64,000 bases of DNA, taken from assembly GCA_949128115.1 (NCBI GenBank), contig OX421966.1, positions 57,409,416 to 57,473,415 on the forward strand, in the 5' to 3' direction. This document shows positions 1-10,799 of this stretch, in pieces. This DNA is from Anaspis maculata (Eukaryota; Arthropoda; Insecta; Coleoptera; Scraptiidae). The notes beneath the pieces were generated by a model that saw nothing but the letters and a program-made list of their open reading frames with translations, was not told the origin of the DNA and searched no databases. Position numbers and translations under genes: made by a program. Each line of letters begins with the position of its first letter. Position 1 is the stretch's first letter.

Positions 1-2
1 AC

Positions 3-527
3 GCCAGCTCCGATGCTGTTGCGTCTTTCCATGATCAAGTCCAATCTCCTGCCCTACCTTCAGATGGAGATGCATCAGTCCAGGCCCAAACTGTCGACGA
101 ACTGATGCGGTTTTGTCGACTCGTCGAGGACAGTCGGGGGTCAGCCATGCGATATAAACCTCCACCAGTGGATCGGGGACAGCTCTTGGAGCCAGATTTG
201 GCCTACGGGAAGAGCGGTTCGAAGTCGAGGGCAGCAGAGAAGATTTCGATCTACACGGGAGTACCGGCTACAACAGCCACGTCGGCGAAGATTTCGGCCA
301 TCAGTCCTCCGTCCACGGGGCGGACGACAAAACCAGTTAGTGGATCACCGCGCGTCTGTTGGAATTGCCGGAGTGCGGGGCACTTCGCCGGTGCTTGTCA
401 GGCTCCGGAGACTCTTTACTGTCACCGATGTGGGGAGCAAGGTACTTCATACACCCGGTGTCCGAAGTGTAAGCCCAGGTCGGGACGATCTGGAGAGACC
501 TCCGCCCGAGACAAGTCGGAAAACTAG
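3..527 (+). CDS. gag: gag polyprotein, C-terminal part (partial)
   Basis: The frame is open from base 3 to the stop at 525-527 and runs off the left edge, so this is the C-terminal end of Gag. Near the end there is a classic CCHC zinc knuckle (C-x2-C-x4-H-x4-C, CWNCRSAGHFAGAC). A second one follows, CHRCGEQGTSYTRC, in which the histidine position is threonine, so it is a degenerate knuckle. Such knuckles bind the element RNA during particle packaging. The preceding region is Ser/Pro/Thr-rich and probably a linker. The gag stop overlaps the pol frame, which is -1 relative to gag and open from 473. The heptamer GGAAAAC at 518-524 directly before the stop is a plausible but non-canonical slip site. 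Confidence 0.85.
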   Translation, partial: ASSDAVASFHDQVQSPALPSDGDASVQAQTVDELMRFCRLVEDSRGSAMRYKPPPVDRGQLLEPDLAYGKSGSKSRAAEKISIYTGVPATTATSAKISAISPPSTGRTTKPVSGSPRVCWNCRSAGHFAGACQAPETLYCHRCGEQGTSYTRCPKCKPRSGRSGETSARDKSEN

Positions 528-607
528 GCGGCGAACCTGTCAACGTTGACCGACCGCAGAGTTCGCCACCGAAATCGGTCAAAAGTTCGTTCCTCCAACT
601 GGCATCT

Positions 608-3600
608 TTGCCAGGAGATTCTCGACCACACCTGGAGATCTCCGTTTTTGATGTGCGGTTGATGGGTTTAGTGGACACAGGGGCTTCAAGGACGTGTGTG
701 GGTGCCGGGGGAATGAAGATCTTGGAGGACATGGGTTGTCGCCGAGCCCCGACGGGAATAGCGGAGTGTCGGGTCGCAAATGGACGTCGGATGGCGACTG
801 TCGGCGCGTACAGAGTGCCGGTACGTGTTGGAGAATTGGAAAAGTATTTTGAAGTGTTGGCCATACCCACGCTGTCGAGCTCACTCGTGTTGGGTGTCGA
901 CTTTCTCCGCCGAATGAGGTGCGTCCTCGACTTATCCCGCTGTACCATGGCCATCCCATCGAAAATTCCGTCGCTCTCATCCATCGCTCTGACGTCAGAT
1001 TTGACTGGCACTCAACAGGAAATGTTAGGTCGATTGCTGGAAGAAGTTCTTCCTGAGCTCTCGTCATCTCTCGGCCATACCAAGTTAGTGCAGCATCGGA
1101 TACGCGTTAAGTCTGGCGTCGAGCCGGTGAAGCAGCGTTATTACCCGATCTCACCTGCGCTTCAGCGACATGTGCACCAAGAACTTGACCGGATGTTAGA
1201 TTTGGGGGTGGTGGAGCCATCCACATCACCATGGGCTTCTCCCATCGTTTTAGTGAAGAAATCGGACGGCACCTACCGATTCTGTGTTGATTATCGGAGG
1301 GTCAACGCCGTTACGGAGAGGGATGCTTACCCCCTTCCCTACATGTCCAGCATCCTCGACAGACTAGGTAACGCAAAGTATCTATCATCACTAGACATCC
1401 GCAGTGCCTACTGGCAGGTGGAGGTCGAAGAGGACTCCCGTCCCGTCACGGCTTTCACTGTCCCAGCAAGAGGACTGTTCCAGTTCAGGCGCCTCCCGTT
1501 CGGCCTTCATGGTGCCCCAGCTACCTGGCAGCGGCTGATCGATCGAGTCCTTGGAGCCGACCTAGAGCCTTTCGTTTTTGTCTATCTGGACGACATCATC
1601 ATCGTCACCGACGATTTTGATAGACATCTCGAGATTCTCCGGGAGGTTTTCAGGAGGCTTGCCGGGGCCGGTCTTTTGGTCAGCCGTGAGAAGTGCCACT
1701 TTTGCCGCCCAGAGCTGAAGTACCTGGGGTATGTTGTTGACCGTTGTGGCCTACATGTCGACCCGGCGAAAGTGCAGGCGATCGTGGACATTCCGACCCC
1801 AAGGAAGGTGAAAGAGGTCCGTCGGATATTGGGTATGGCGGGGTGGTATAGGCGATTTGTCCCGAATTTCTCCACCCTAGTCGCCCCCATCACCAAACTT
1901 CTGAGGAAGGGTACCCCTTTTGGGTGGAGCGAGGATTGCCAGAGATCCTTTCAGGCACTTAAACAACATCTCATCACGGCTCCCGTTGTCTCTTGCCCCG
2001 ACTTCAACCGACCTTTCACCATCCAGACGGACGCCAGTGACTATGGCTTGGGAGCAGTTCTGACCCAGGACTCAGACGACGGTGAACATGTCATCTCCTA
2101 TCTCAGCCGCTCGCTAAACAAGAACGAGCGCAATTACAGCGCAACCGAGAAGGAATGTCTTGCTGTCGTCTGGGCCATTGAGAAGCTGCGTCCCTACGTG
2201 GAAGGAGCGCCTTTTACCGTAGTCACTGACCACTTCGCGCTGCAGTGGTTGAATTCACTGAAGGATCCGAATGGTCGACTAGCGAGGTGGAGCGTTCGTC
2301 TGCAGCAACACAAGTTCACCATTGTACACAGAAGGGGTAAGGAAAACGTGGTGCCGGATGCGCTAAGTCGGGCGGTGCCAAAGATTTCGGCGATTGATTT
2401 TGCTGTCGTAGACGACCCATGGTACGCGGCCATGAAAGTCCGGATAGCCGCCGACCCTTTGAGTTTTCCCCTGTGGTGGCTAGAGGATGACTATCTCTTC
2501 AAGAACTGCAAGAACCCGGATTCTTGTACGGGATATCGGCGCAGTTGGAGAAAGGTCGTCCCGAAAAACCTTCGTCAAGAGGTCCTGCAGTCGTGTCACG
2601 CGTCGCCGACGGCTGGGCACGGGGGAATCTCGAGAACATACCATCGGGTAGCGCAAGGTTATTATTGGCCGTCCATGGCAAGGGACGTTGGCACATTCGT
2701 CCGGAAATGCGCTGTGTGCCTCGCTCAAAAACCGGAGCAAAAAGCACCGGCAGGATTGATGTGTGGGCGGGTGGATGTCGAATCACCGTGGGAGCTGGTG
2801 TATGTAGACCTCGTAGGCCCTCTACCAAAATCCCATGCGGGGAATCTCTACATACTGTCGGTGCTCGATCATTTCACTAAGTTCTCCGTCTTCTTCCCGT
2901 TAAGAACTGCGCTGGCGAAGAACGTCGTACGATTGTTGGAGGACCACGTTTTTCTGTTGTTTGGAGCACCACGTGAGATCGTCTGCGATAACGGCAAACA
3001 GTTCGCGTCCCGGGAATTCCAGGAATTTGCGCGTCGATACGGGACAAAAATCGCTTATACAGCCGTTCACCATCCACAGGCCAACGCCGTTGAAAGACAC
3101 CATCGGACTTTGAAAACGATTCTGTCATCATATGTGGGGGATAATCACCGCGATTGGGAGCGACACCTCCAAAAAGCGGCCTGTGCCATGCGAACGTCGC
3201 ACAGTGAGGCGACCGGATTTACCCCATATTCGATCAACTTCGGCCGACAGATGTGTGTTCACGGCGAGGACTATCGGATGGCTCAACAGTTGAGAACTGA
3301 TGAAGAAACCCCAGAACCGCGCGACCAGCAATTTCAGGAGATTTATCGCAGGGTGCGGCTGAAACTTCGACAGTCTCACGAGCGCAGTAAAGCGCAATAT
3401 GACCTTCGCAGGAGACCGGTCCAACATGCGGTGGGAGACAGGGTGTGGCACCGGAATTTTGTACAGTCGAACGCCGGCCAATACTTTTCGGCCAAGCTGG
3501 CACCAAAATTTGTTGGACCATATGTTGTCTCCAAAAAGGTTTCGCCGTGGACGTATGAGCTATCTCGTGACGATGGTCGGAGGGTCGGTATATACCATGC

Positions 3601-3631
3601 GAAAGATCTGAAACCAGATACTTCTGACTGA
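608..3631 (+). CDS. pol: Ty3/Gypsy pol polyprotein (PR-RT-RNaseH-IN)
   Basis: The 1007 residues from the first ATG contain, in order: aspartic protease with DTGAS at 23-27; reverse transcriptase with the polymerase box YLDD at 326-329, preceded by YPLPY and LPFGLHGAPATWQ; RNase H beginning near TDASDYG (474-480) with the ATEKE and TDHFALQWL motifs; integrase with a His/Cys zinc-binding region, then catalytic Asp at 734 (YVDLVGPL), Asp at 794 (CDNGKQF) and Glu at about 829 (NAVERHHR); and a C-terminal GPY/F-like module (KFVGPYVV). All key catalytic residues are present. The frame is open upstream to 473, so the real product is probably made by -1 frameshifting from gag rather than from the ATG at 608. 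It copies element RNA into DNA and integrates it. No host gene is involved. Confidence 0.95.
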   Translation: MPGDSRPHLEISVFDVRLMGLVDTGASRTCVGAGGMKILEDMGCRRAPTGIAECRVANGRRMATVGAYRVPVRVGELEKYFEVLAIPTLSSSLVLGVDFLRRMRCVLDLSRCTMAIPSKIPSLSSIALTSDLTGTQQEMLGRLLEEVLPELSSSLGHTKLVQHRIRVKSGVEPVKQRYYPISPALQRHVHQELDRMLDLGVVEPSTSPWASPIVLVKKSDGTYRFCVDYRRVNAVTERDAYPLPYMSSILDRLGNAKYLSSLDIRSAYWQVEVEEDSRPVTAFTVPARGLFQFRRLPFGLHGAPATWQRLIDRVLGADLEPFVFVYLDDIIIVTDDFDRHLEILREVFRRLAGAGLLVSREKCHFCRPELKYLGYVVDRCGLHVDPAKVQAIVDIPTPRKVKEVRRILGMAGWYRRFVPNFSTLVAPITKLLRKGTPFGWSEDCQRSFQALKQHLITAPVVSCPDFNRPFTIQTDASDYGLGAVLTQDSDDGEHVISYLSRSLNKNERNYSATEKECLAVVWAIEKLRPYVEGAPFTVVTDHFALQWLNSLKDPNGRLARWSVRLQQHKFTIVHRRGKENVVPDALSRAVPKISAIDFAVVDDPWYAAMKVRIAADPLSFPLWWLEDDYLFKNCKNPDSCTGYRRSWRKVVPKNLRQEVLQSCHASPTAGHGGISRTYHRVAQGYYWPSMARDVGTFVRKCAVCLAQKPEQKAPAGLMCGRVDVESPWELVYVDLVGPLPKSHAGNLYILSVLDHFTKFSVFFPLRTALAKNVVRLLEDHVFLLFGAPREIVCDNGKQFASREFQEFARRYGTKIAYTAVHHPQANAVERHHRTLKTILSSYVGDNHRDWERHLQKAACAMRTSHSEATGFTPYSINFGRQMCVHGEDYRMAQQLRTDEETPEPRDQQFQEIYRRVRLKLRQSHERSKAQYDLRRRPVQHAVGDRVWHRNFVQSNAGQYFSAKLAPKFVGPYVVSKKVSPWTYELSRDDGRRVGIYHAKDLKPDTSD

Positions 3632-3842
3632 ATGGTGGCCTGTCTTCTTCTTTGCTTGATTCTTTATTTGTTTGTTTTTTTTTCTTGGTAATGTTATCAT
3701 CAACTTGCCAATGGTAGACTTTCTCTCTCGTCCTCCGCTGTTCCATTCATGTTTTCTTTTGTTTCTTCTCTTATTTTTTTTCCTCCCTCTTTGACACCAG
3801 CCGCCGTTTTAGGTTTTGAAATTTTCCCGCTGGAAAATTTCT

Positions 3843-3859
3843 AGGAGGTAAGGGGGGAG
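3843..3859 (+). promoter_or_regulatory. Polypurine tract (plus-strand primer)
   Basis: A purine run interrupted by one T lies immediately upstream of the TGTTACG start of the LTR. This is the expected position and composition for the RNase H-resistant primer of plus-strand synthesis. Confidence 0.7.
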
Positions 3860-3861
3860 TT

Positions 3862-5166
3862 TGTTACGCCTAAAATTTCCGTTTTAGTCGTTTCCTCATT
3901 TTTCCTGCAATTTTCGTCTTCGGATACATTTTCCTTGTTCCAAAGGCAAACAAACTCCTGTCCCTGCCACTTTCGGCATTATCAATCTGAAACGTATGGA
4001 AACGTTTTTCGTAGTGAGCACTGATAAAATATTTGACATCACTTGAAATATTATATTAAAAAGTGGTGACAGTTCCTGCAGTGTGGGTCGTGCATTTAAG
4101 AGAAAGTTGCAGTTTGACGCCTTTCGGACACTTTCAAGACCGCTGCAAGTCTTATATCGGACTGGTCGAGGAACACGGGCCAACTCAGGGCTGAACGTCA
4201 CCACTCCCCCACGCGCAAGCTTACCAGAGCCAGACCCACTCCACCTGACGGGTAGGTAGCACCACGGTGCCTCACGTCACTCTTTCTAAAAGGCAACCCT
4301 TTTATAGGTCTCAGTAATTTATTACTAGTAAATCACCAACACCATACTTTGCATAAAGCAATTCTTCGGATTGAGGTGAAATCTCGCAGTCGCACACATT
4401 CGTCCATCACTGTTGGAGGCTTGCCGTTCGTTGGTTCTCCCACAGGCCGTGCCCTAAGATCGCCGGGCGGCATCGTCGGTACCAGCGAGGCACCTCCAGC
4501 AACACCATCGCCGACGGAGTAACCACAATCCGAGGGCACGAACCCACTAACATCTGCAGAGAAAGGACCTCGTTCCCTTCTCTCGGTCGACGCTCGACGC
4601 TCCAAAGGGCTTCACTTCGTGTCCAGAAGTGGCCGTCGATGCCTGGAGTCTGTAAGCCCATTCTTTTTTCCTTTTGTTTCCACAGTTGCGGTAGCCTTTA
4701 AGTCGTCGGGATAATACTGCGCGAAATACCATCACACCCTGGGGAATGAGCTCATTTCGTAGGTCAGGTGATACCGTCGTGTAAATATTCCCCCCATTTC
4801 CGCACTATAAGAACACGACTGTGGTGATTAGGGTAATTTGGCCGGTTTGCAGTTCCTCCGGAAGTTGGCAGTCACTCCTCGGAACACCCACTGCACCCGA
4901 AGCAGGAAAATTAGTGTAAAGTGTAATTGTCAGTAGCCTTAAGCTATCCTTACCTTTCTGATATTATATTCTTACGTTGAGTACAACTACAATAATTACA
5001 ATTTCACTGAAAAGCCGTCGAAGCGTCCTTTTCTTTTCCCTTTCTTATGTCTCATGTTCGTTTTTGTTCACTAAGAATGAGTGACAGCAGATAGCCGGCA
5101 CTTCTAGTCTTCCTTCTAGTACGTCAAGACAGACAGCGGGGTGGAGCGGGGAAAACCCAGGTAACA
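3862..5166 (+). repeat. 3' long terminal repeat of the Gypsy element
   Basis: The repeat starts TGTTACGCC just after the polypurine tract and most likely ends GGTAACA at 5160-5166, giving matching TGTTAC/GTAACA termini and a length of 1305 bp. The 5' LTR is outside the window, so the right boundary rests only on the inverted terminal hexamer and is the weaker end. The LTR is otherwise non-coding; short open frames within it are not supported. Confidence 0.65.
4805..4811 (+). promoter_or_regulatory. Possible LTR TATA box
   Basis: CTATAAG sits about 940 bp into the LTR, with the remaining LTR downstream to act as R and U5. Its position fits a retrotransposon promoter. No experimental start is known. 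Confidence 0.3.
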
Positions 5167-6213
5167 ATATTATATCGCCATATCCATGAAAATGCATTCA
5201 TAAGATTATCACAAACTGGTCAATACCTACTTGGACATGTCAAGCATCATGTTCCGTATCCACTGTCACCGAGAATGTCATATTATCATATTATGTCATT
5301 CATTTCTTTGTAATGATTACATGGCTTCTGATGATCCTTTGAGAACGTTCCTTTGTTTTGAAATGTTTTGATGTTGAATCACATCGATAACGTCATAAAA
5401 AACAACGAACATCATATCATGAGCTGTCACCCTGTAAGCTTATACGTGTTCCTGAAAAGGATCAGTGCGCAACCCCGTCGTCTCCCCTGCGGACATTGTT
5501 CTAGTTCAAACAGCGGAAATTGTACGTGAAATTCGGGGTTTTATCAAAGTGTCCCCGATGCCTGCCAATGGCTGCAAGTGGAGGGTGAGTGTGTACATTT
5601 ACCGATAGATTCCAGAGAGCAAGCTCCGGGGTTACACCGCTGATTGAATATGTATGGTATAATCCAATCGCGGTGAAATTGGGTATGGGTTTCACCCGCA
5701 CCGTGTATATGGCGGCAGGATGCGAAAAGGACAAGGGGCTTCAAGGCTGCGTCATATAGCTGCCTGCCTGTGATGTGTTATACACCAATCTACTGAGCCG
5801 CGACGGGATCCATCTGTATACAGGGTGTGACGTGATGAATATTACACCACATGAATTTACTCTCAAGACTAAGGAGCGAATTCGGAGCAAAACAATCGCA
5901 TCTCTGACAGTAGGTATGATCTGTTACTTTGACATCCGTGCTCTCAGTGTCCGATTTGAATTTTTTATAGCATTTCACAAAAAATTCCCAGAAAAAATTG
6001 CCATGCGCATTTGAAGGAAACTAGGACTGCCATTCTTGAATTAGACTAAATTATCCATCACTTTAATTATTCAGAGCGATGCATCTAGAGTGATGTGACA
6101 TTCAAATATTTTTGCATTAAATCGAGATGCGCACTTTAAATATTCAGACCGATCAAAGTGTGACAGCGGCAACACTGTAAAAGTTTAATTTCAGGGACAC
6201 CTCGAGGCGTGAC
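5167..6213. other. Spacer, no gene seen
   Basis: AT-rich sequence without a convincing coding frame, splice-flanked exon or RNA gene. The longest open frames (about 80 codons) lack domain character. Confidence 0.5.
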
Positions 6214-6277
6214 CGGACAATTCGTCGCACGGACAATTCGTCGCGCGGACAATCAGTCGCGCGGACAATTCGTCGCG
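6214..6277 (+). repeat. 16-bp minisatellite, 4 copies
   Basis: CGGACAATTCGTCGCG is repeated four times in tandem with one or two changes per copy (the third copy reads AATCAGTCGC). Confidence 0.85.
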
Positions 6278-6329
6278 AAATTTTGTTTTGCCTTTGTCTC
6301 AGCTTTACTAACCCGTTTTGTGTTTTATT

Positions 6330-8550
6330 TTGCTTCTAGAGATCTAGTAAGCCCCCTCATACTTTATTGTATTATTTAAACCCTTCAGGGCCTCGTTCAG
6401 GGCACTCTTGTCCTTTCAAGTGTCTCATTTAAGCCTCTAGTAAGTCCTCTTGCATTACTCCGCAAGAGTGCTCCGTTTCAAGTAGTGCACCGAGCTTCCG
6501 GGACTCTAGTAAGCCCCCTTTGTCTTCATGTGATATTCGGACCCCAATCTAGCCCTTTTGTGTCTGCAAGTGCGATTTGGAGGCCTAATTAGCCCCTCAG
6601 GTTTTTCATGACCACCAGAGTCCCAGCAAGCCCCCTGTTGCCTTCTTGTGATATCCAGTGCTCCATTGGGCTTCCTTGTGTCTTCAGTGCAGTTTGATCC
6701 CTTGGTGAGTCCCTTGCATTTCTTGGTGACTTTCGTAGCAGTAAGCATCTTTGTGTCTCCATTGTCATAGTCGTAACCCTCTCCCGATGAGTCCCCATAT
6801 ATTTTTTCTGTTTAAAGCTCTGCTGAGCTCCCTTACATTTTTCCGTGGCTTTCGGAGCACTAGTAAACCCCTTGCATCTTCATGCGATATTCGGGGCCCC
6901 ACCGGGCCTCTTATGTCCTCAAGTGTAGGTTTGAACTCTGATTATATGAGACTCATTATATTTTCATGGCTTCCAGAATTCCAGTGAACCCCATTTTGCA
7001 AACTTGTGTTATCAAGAGCCCCATCGGGCACCCTTTTTCTGTTTTCAGTGTGATTTGGAGCCCTGCTATGCTCCATTGCATTTCTGTGACTTCCCAAGCA
7101 GCAAGCAGCGTTGTGCTATAATGCCATGTTCGGAGCCCTACAGGCCCCACTTGTGCCTTGAAGTGTAATAGAAGCCCCGATAAGCTTAAGAGCTGAGAAG
7201 CTTCCAGAGTAAATACGTAGAGTTGACGGCAGACCAGAGAGACCTGTGGGCGGGGCTGCACAGAAAATCCAAAATCGTTTATTTATTCATTTATTTGTTA
7301 TTTATTTGTTTCGGTCGAGCCCGTGTATTGACATAAGGAAAGCAAGACCGTCAGCTGGAGTGCTGGCCAATGGTAATGCCAGGTCACAGGTGAACCTAAA
7401 GCCCCACAGAAAATCTAGATGCGCCACTGGATAAACTCAGTTAGCGCAGTTCGCCCACCAAGGCTTTCGAAGCACTAGTGAACCCCCTCGTGAACCCCTT
7501 GTGCCTTCATGTGATATTCAGCCTCCTATCGGGCTCCCTTGTGTCCTCAAGTGAAATTTGGAACCCCCTAATGAGCTCTCTTATGTGTTTCTTGGCTTTC
7601 AGAATTCCATTGAGCCCTCTTTTATCATCTTGTGTTATCCACAGCTTTGTTGGGCCCCCTTCTTGTATCTTCAATGTAATTTGAAGCCCTGCTAAGTCTC
7701 CTTGTGTTTTTAGTTACTTTCGGATCAGTATTAGCACCCTTGTCTTGTCATGTCATTCGGAGCCCTATCAAACGGAGCATTAATAAGTCTGTGGTGTCTA
7801 TGAAGACACAATGAGTAACTTGAGTAACATTCCGACCCTTGTTAGCCCCTCTTGTGTCTGCGAGTGTAGTTGTAATTAGCCCCGTCATGTTTTTCCATGG
7901 CTTTCAGAGTACCAGTGAGCCCCTTTTGCCTCTTTTTGTTGAACAGAGCTCCGTCGGGCGCCCCGCGTCGCCAATATCATTAGAAATCCTGCTGATGAGC
8001 TCCCTAGCATTTCTCCGTGGCTTACGGAGCTCCATCGGCCTCCTTTGTCCTTATGTATCGTTGGAGCCCTGATGAGCTCCCTTATGGTTTTTGCAGCTTT
8101 CAGAATTCCAGTGAGCTCCCTTGTTGCCCTAGTAGCCCTCTAAAAGCCCCCTTGTCTCTTCAACATCTTTTGAGGCTCTGTTGCTAAGCCCCATAGCATT
8201 TTTCCGTGGCTCACGAAGCTCTATCGGCCCCCTTGTCACCTCATGAGCCCCCTTTTTTTTTCGTAGCTCTCGGAATTCCAGCGAGTCCCCTTGTACCTCC
8301 TCGCGTTGTTAGAGGCCTCAGTGGCCCTCCAAGGACCCCCTTGATCCTTCAACGTCTTTTGAAGCCCTGCTGTGCATCCTAGCATTATTCCGTAGTTAAC
8401 GGACTTTTATCGGGCCCCCTTGTGCCCTCATGTATCGTTTGAAGCTTAATGGGCTCCCTAATTTTTTTGTAGCTTCGAAGTTCTATAGCAAACCCCCTTG
8501 TGCCTTCTTGCGTTGTACGAGGCCCTAGTGGCCCTCCAAGAGCCCCCTAT
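6330..8550. repeat. Degenerate satellite with AGCCCCCTTGT-type units
   Basis: About 2.2 kb built of recurring phrases: 'tagtaagccccctt', 'cttcatgtgatattcggagcccc', 'tttccgtggctttcggag', 'ccagtgagccc'. Units are roughly 60-65 bp and seem grouped in threes (about 180-200 bp): a 'gatattcgg' unit, a 'caagtgtagtttg' unit and a 'catggctttcagaattcc' unit. Copies are strongly diverged. The array is interrupted near 7217-7458 by a dispersed repeat. No coding potential. Confidence 0.7.
7217..7458 (+). repeat. Dispersed SINE/MITE-like repeat, copy 1
   Basis: This segment matches 62398-62609 in the same orientation: shared start GTAGAGTTGACGGC, shared core CCGTCAGCTGGAGTGCTGG, shared end GGATAAACTCAGTT followed by CGCCCAC. 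Copy 1 carries an extra T/A-rich stretch (7270-7312). It interrupts the surrounding satellite. I see no clear tRNA promoter boxes or terminal inverted repeats, so the class is open. Confidence 0.65.
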
Positions 8551-8989
8551 CGGGAAAACTGCAATATTATGTATAATGTGAATAGCAGTTCATTGCGATT
8601 TGCTGTACCAATCCTTCCACGTAACTTCCCTTTAATTCTGACCTGATCATCGCAATGAAATGGAAAAGTCATTATCGAGGTCATTAAAATGACAAGGTCA
8701 ATGATAATAATATAATCCTGATGGAGTATCCGTACATTTCGCAATTATTTTACCCCGACACATCAATCCATCGTAAAAATCCGCTGATCCGCAAAAGAAA
8801 CAAGTGAGTATGCCTTCACGTGCGTGAGTCTCAGTAGCGCATTTTCTCAAAGAGGCATATTGTGAACGTAAAGAAATTTGGTTGAAGGAGAAACACCATT
8901 CCTTGCCCACTTTCTTCATTTGAAACTCATTGTGATATTTTGTTATCAGAATGGGGTACTTGCCAACTAAATAGATTTGAATGAAAATT

Positions 8990-10440
8990 CTTTCACTCAT
9001 CAATATTTTTTTGTTTGAGGGCGGGAGCTGGGAGCGGCGACTAATCAAAAGTGGCCTATCTCTTCCCATTTTTAGTCAGCTATCTATATAGCGGAACAAT
9101 TAGATCGCCATGTCTTCAAGGTTATGTTTTACATTTATCTCTTACTTTGGGGGCGGCGTGTGGGAGCGGCAGAGTTTGGCAAAGAAATTTTTCCACAGTT
9201 TGAGTTGGGAGTTTCTGAATGTTTGAGGTAACATGAAAATGTAAATCAGTAGAAATTATTGGAAGTTGCACTTTTTTTCTTTTGGGGGTGGAAGTTGGAG
9301 GCGGCGTCATATCAAAAGTAGCCTATTCTTTCCCATTTTTAGTAAGCTATCTATATAGCGAAAGAATTAGATCGTTATGTCTTTGGGTTTATGTTTTTCA
9401 TTCATCTCTCACTTTGATGGCAGCGTATGGGGGCGGCAGCATTCGGCAAAGTAGCTGTTGCACAGTTTGAGTTGGAAGTTACTAAATGTAAGGGAAATAT
9501 GACAATTAGTGAAAATTGTGAAAGTTGCATTTTTTGCTTGGAGGCGGCAGCTGGAGGCGGCGGCTAATTAAAGTGGCCTATCTTTTTCCAATTTCAGTCA
9601 GCTATCAATATAGTGAAAGAATTAGATCGCTATGTTTTCAGGTTCATGTTTTTCATTTATCTCTTACTTTGCGGGGGCGGCGTGTGGGAGCGGCAGCGTT
9701 CGGCTGAGCAAATGTTGCACAATTTGAGTTGGCAGTTCCTAAATGTTGAAGGGAACATCTTAATCAGTAACATTTGTGAAAGTTGCACTTTTTATCGTTT
9801 GGGGGCGGAATCTGGGGGCGGCGACTAACCAAAAGTAGCCTATCCTTTCCCATTTTTAGTCAGCTATTTATATACCGATAGAATCAGATCGCTATGTCTT
9901 CGGGTTTATGTTTTTCATCCATCTCTCACTTTGATGGCAGCGTATGGGGGCGGCAGCATTCGGCAGAGTAACTGTTGCACAGTTTGAGTTGGAAGTTACT
10001 AAATGTAAGGGAAATATGACAATCAGTGAAAATTGTGAAAGTTGCATTTTTTTACTTGGAGGCGGCAGCTGGAGGCGGCGGCTAATTAAAAGTGGCCTAT
10101 TTTTTTCCAATTTCAGTCAGCTATTAATATAGTGAAAGAATTAGATCGTTATGTCTTCAGGTTCATGTTTTTCATTTATCTTTTACTTTGGGGGCGGCGT
10201 GTGGGAGCGGCAGCGTTCGGCTGAGCAAATGTTGCACAATTTGAGTTGGCAGTTCCTAAATGTTGAAGGGAACATCTCAATCAGTAACATTTGTGAAAGT
10301 TGCACTTTTTATCGTTTGGGGGCGGAATCTGGGGGCGGCGACTAACCAAAAGTAGCCTATCCTTTCCCATTTTTAGTCAGCTATTTATATACCGAAAGAA
10401 TCAGATCGCTATGTCTTCGGGTTCATGTTTTTCATTTTAA
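8990..10440 (+). repeat. Tandem array, ~260-bp unit, 517-bp higher-order period
   Basis: Five to six units of about 260 bp each contain 'gggggcggcgtgtgggagcggcag', 'cagtttgagttggcag', 'gaaagttgcacttttt', 'ggaggcggcagctggaggcggcg' and 'cagctatctatatag'. Units starting near 9535 and 10050 match each other better than their neighbours, as do those near 9790 and 10310. The offset measured at 9681 and 10198 is 517 bp, indicating a dimeric higher-order unit that has duplicated recently. Short open frames repeat with the units and are not genes. Confidence 0.85.
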
Positions 10441-10742
10441 AGTGCTTGGGGGCGGTTTTTAGCAGTTTTTTCATGTTGGCGGCGCATATTGAAGACGGAA
10501 TGTTTGTTGGCTTACGTTTATAAGTGGCAACTATGTATTATTCAAAAAATGAGAACACTAGAGCATCAGGTCTGGTAGAAAGTGCAATATTATGTTATTT
10601 CAAGTTTATCGGGGGCGGTTTTCTCTATGTTGGCGGCGCAATATGGACATTCAATATAGCCTAGCCCTCCTTTGGGAGTGGCAGCTATGTAACAGCGAAA
10701 AAATTAGAAAGCTAGGTCGTCTAGTTTGGGAGGAGTTCGATG

Positions 10743-10794
10743 AACGGACGGACGGACGGACGGACGGACGGACGGACGGACGGACGGACGGACA
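10743..10794 (+). repeat. (ACGG)n microsatellite
   Basis: About thirteen uninterrupted copies of the tetranucleotide. Confidence 0.95.
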
Positions 10795-10799
10795 AAGCG

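Larger units (their letters stand above)
1..5166 (+). mobile_element. Ty3/Gypsy LTR retrotransposon, 3' portion
   Basis: The gag end, a complete pol, a polypurine tract and a 3' LTR follow one another on the plus strand in the canonical Ty3/Gypsy order (protease, reverse transcriptase, RNase H, integrase). The 5' LTR, primer binding site and most of gag lie left of the window, so LTR-LTR divergence and the target duplication cannot be judged. pol has no internal stop over about 1000 codons, which suggests a fairly young copy. No envelope-like ORF lies between pol and the LTR, so it is not an errantivirus type. Confident from sequence; the lineage within Ty3/Gypsy is not assigned. Confidence 0.95.

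Noticed and set aside
337..1067. Long minus-strand frames opposite gag/pol
   Set aside because: They are antisense shadows of the intact gag and pol frames.
8990..10440. Regularly spaced repeats that might suggest a CRISPR array
   Set aside because: Units are 260 bp without short repeat/spacer architecture, and the genome is clearly eukaryotic.
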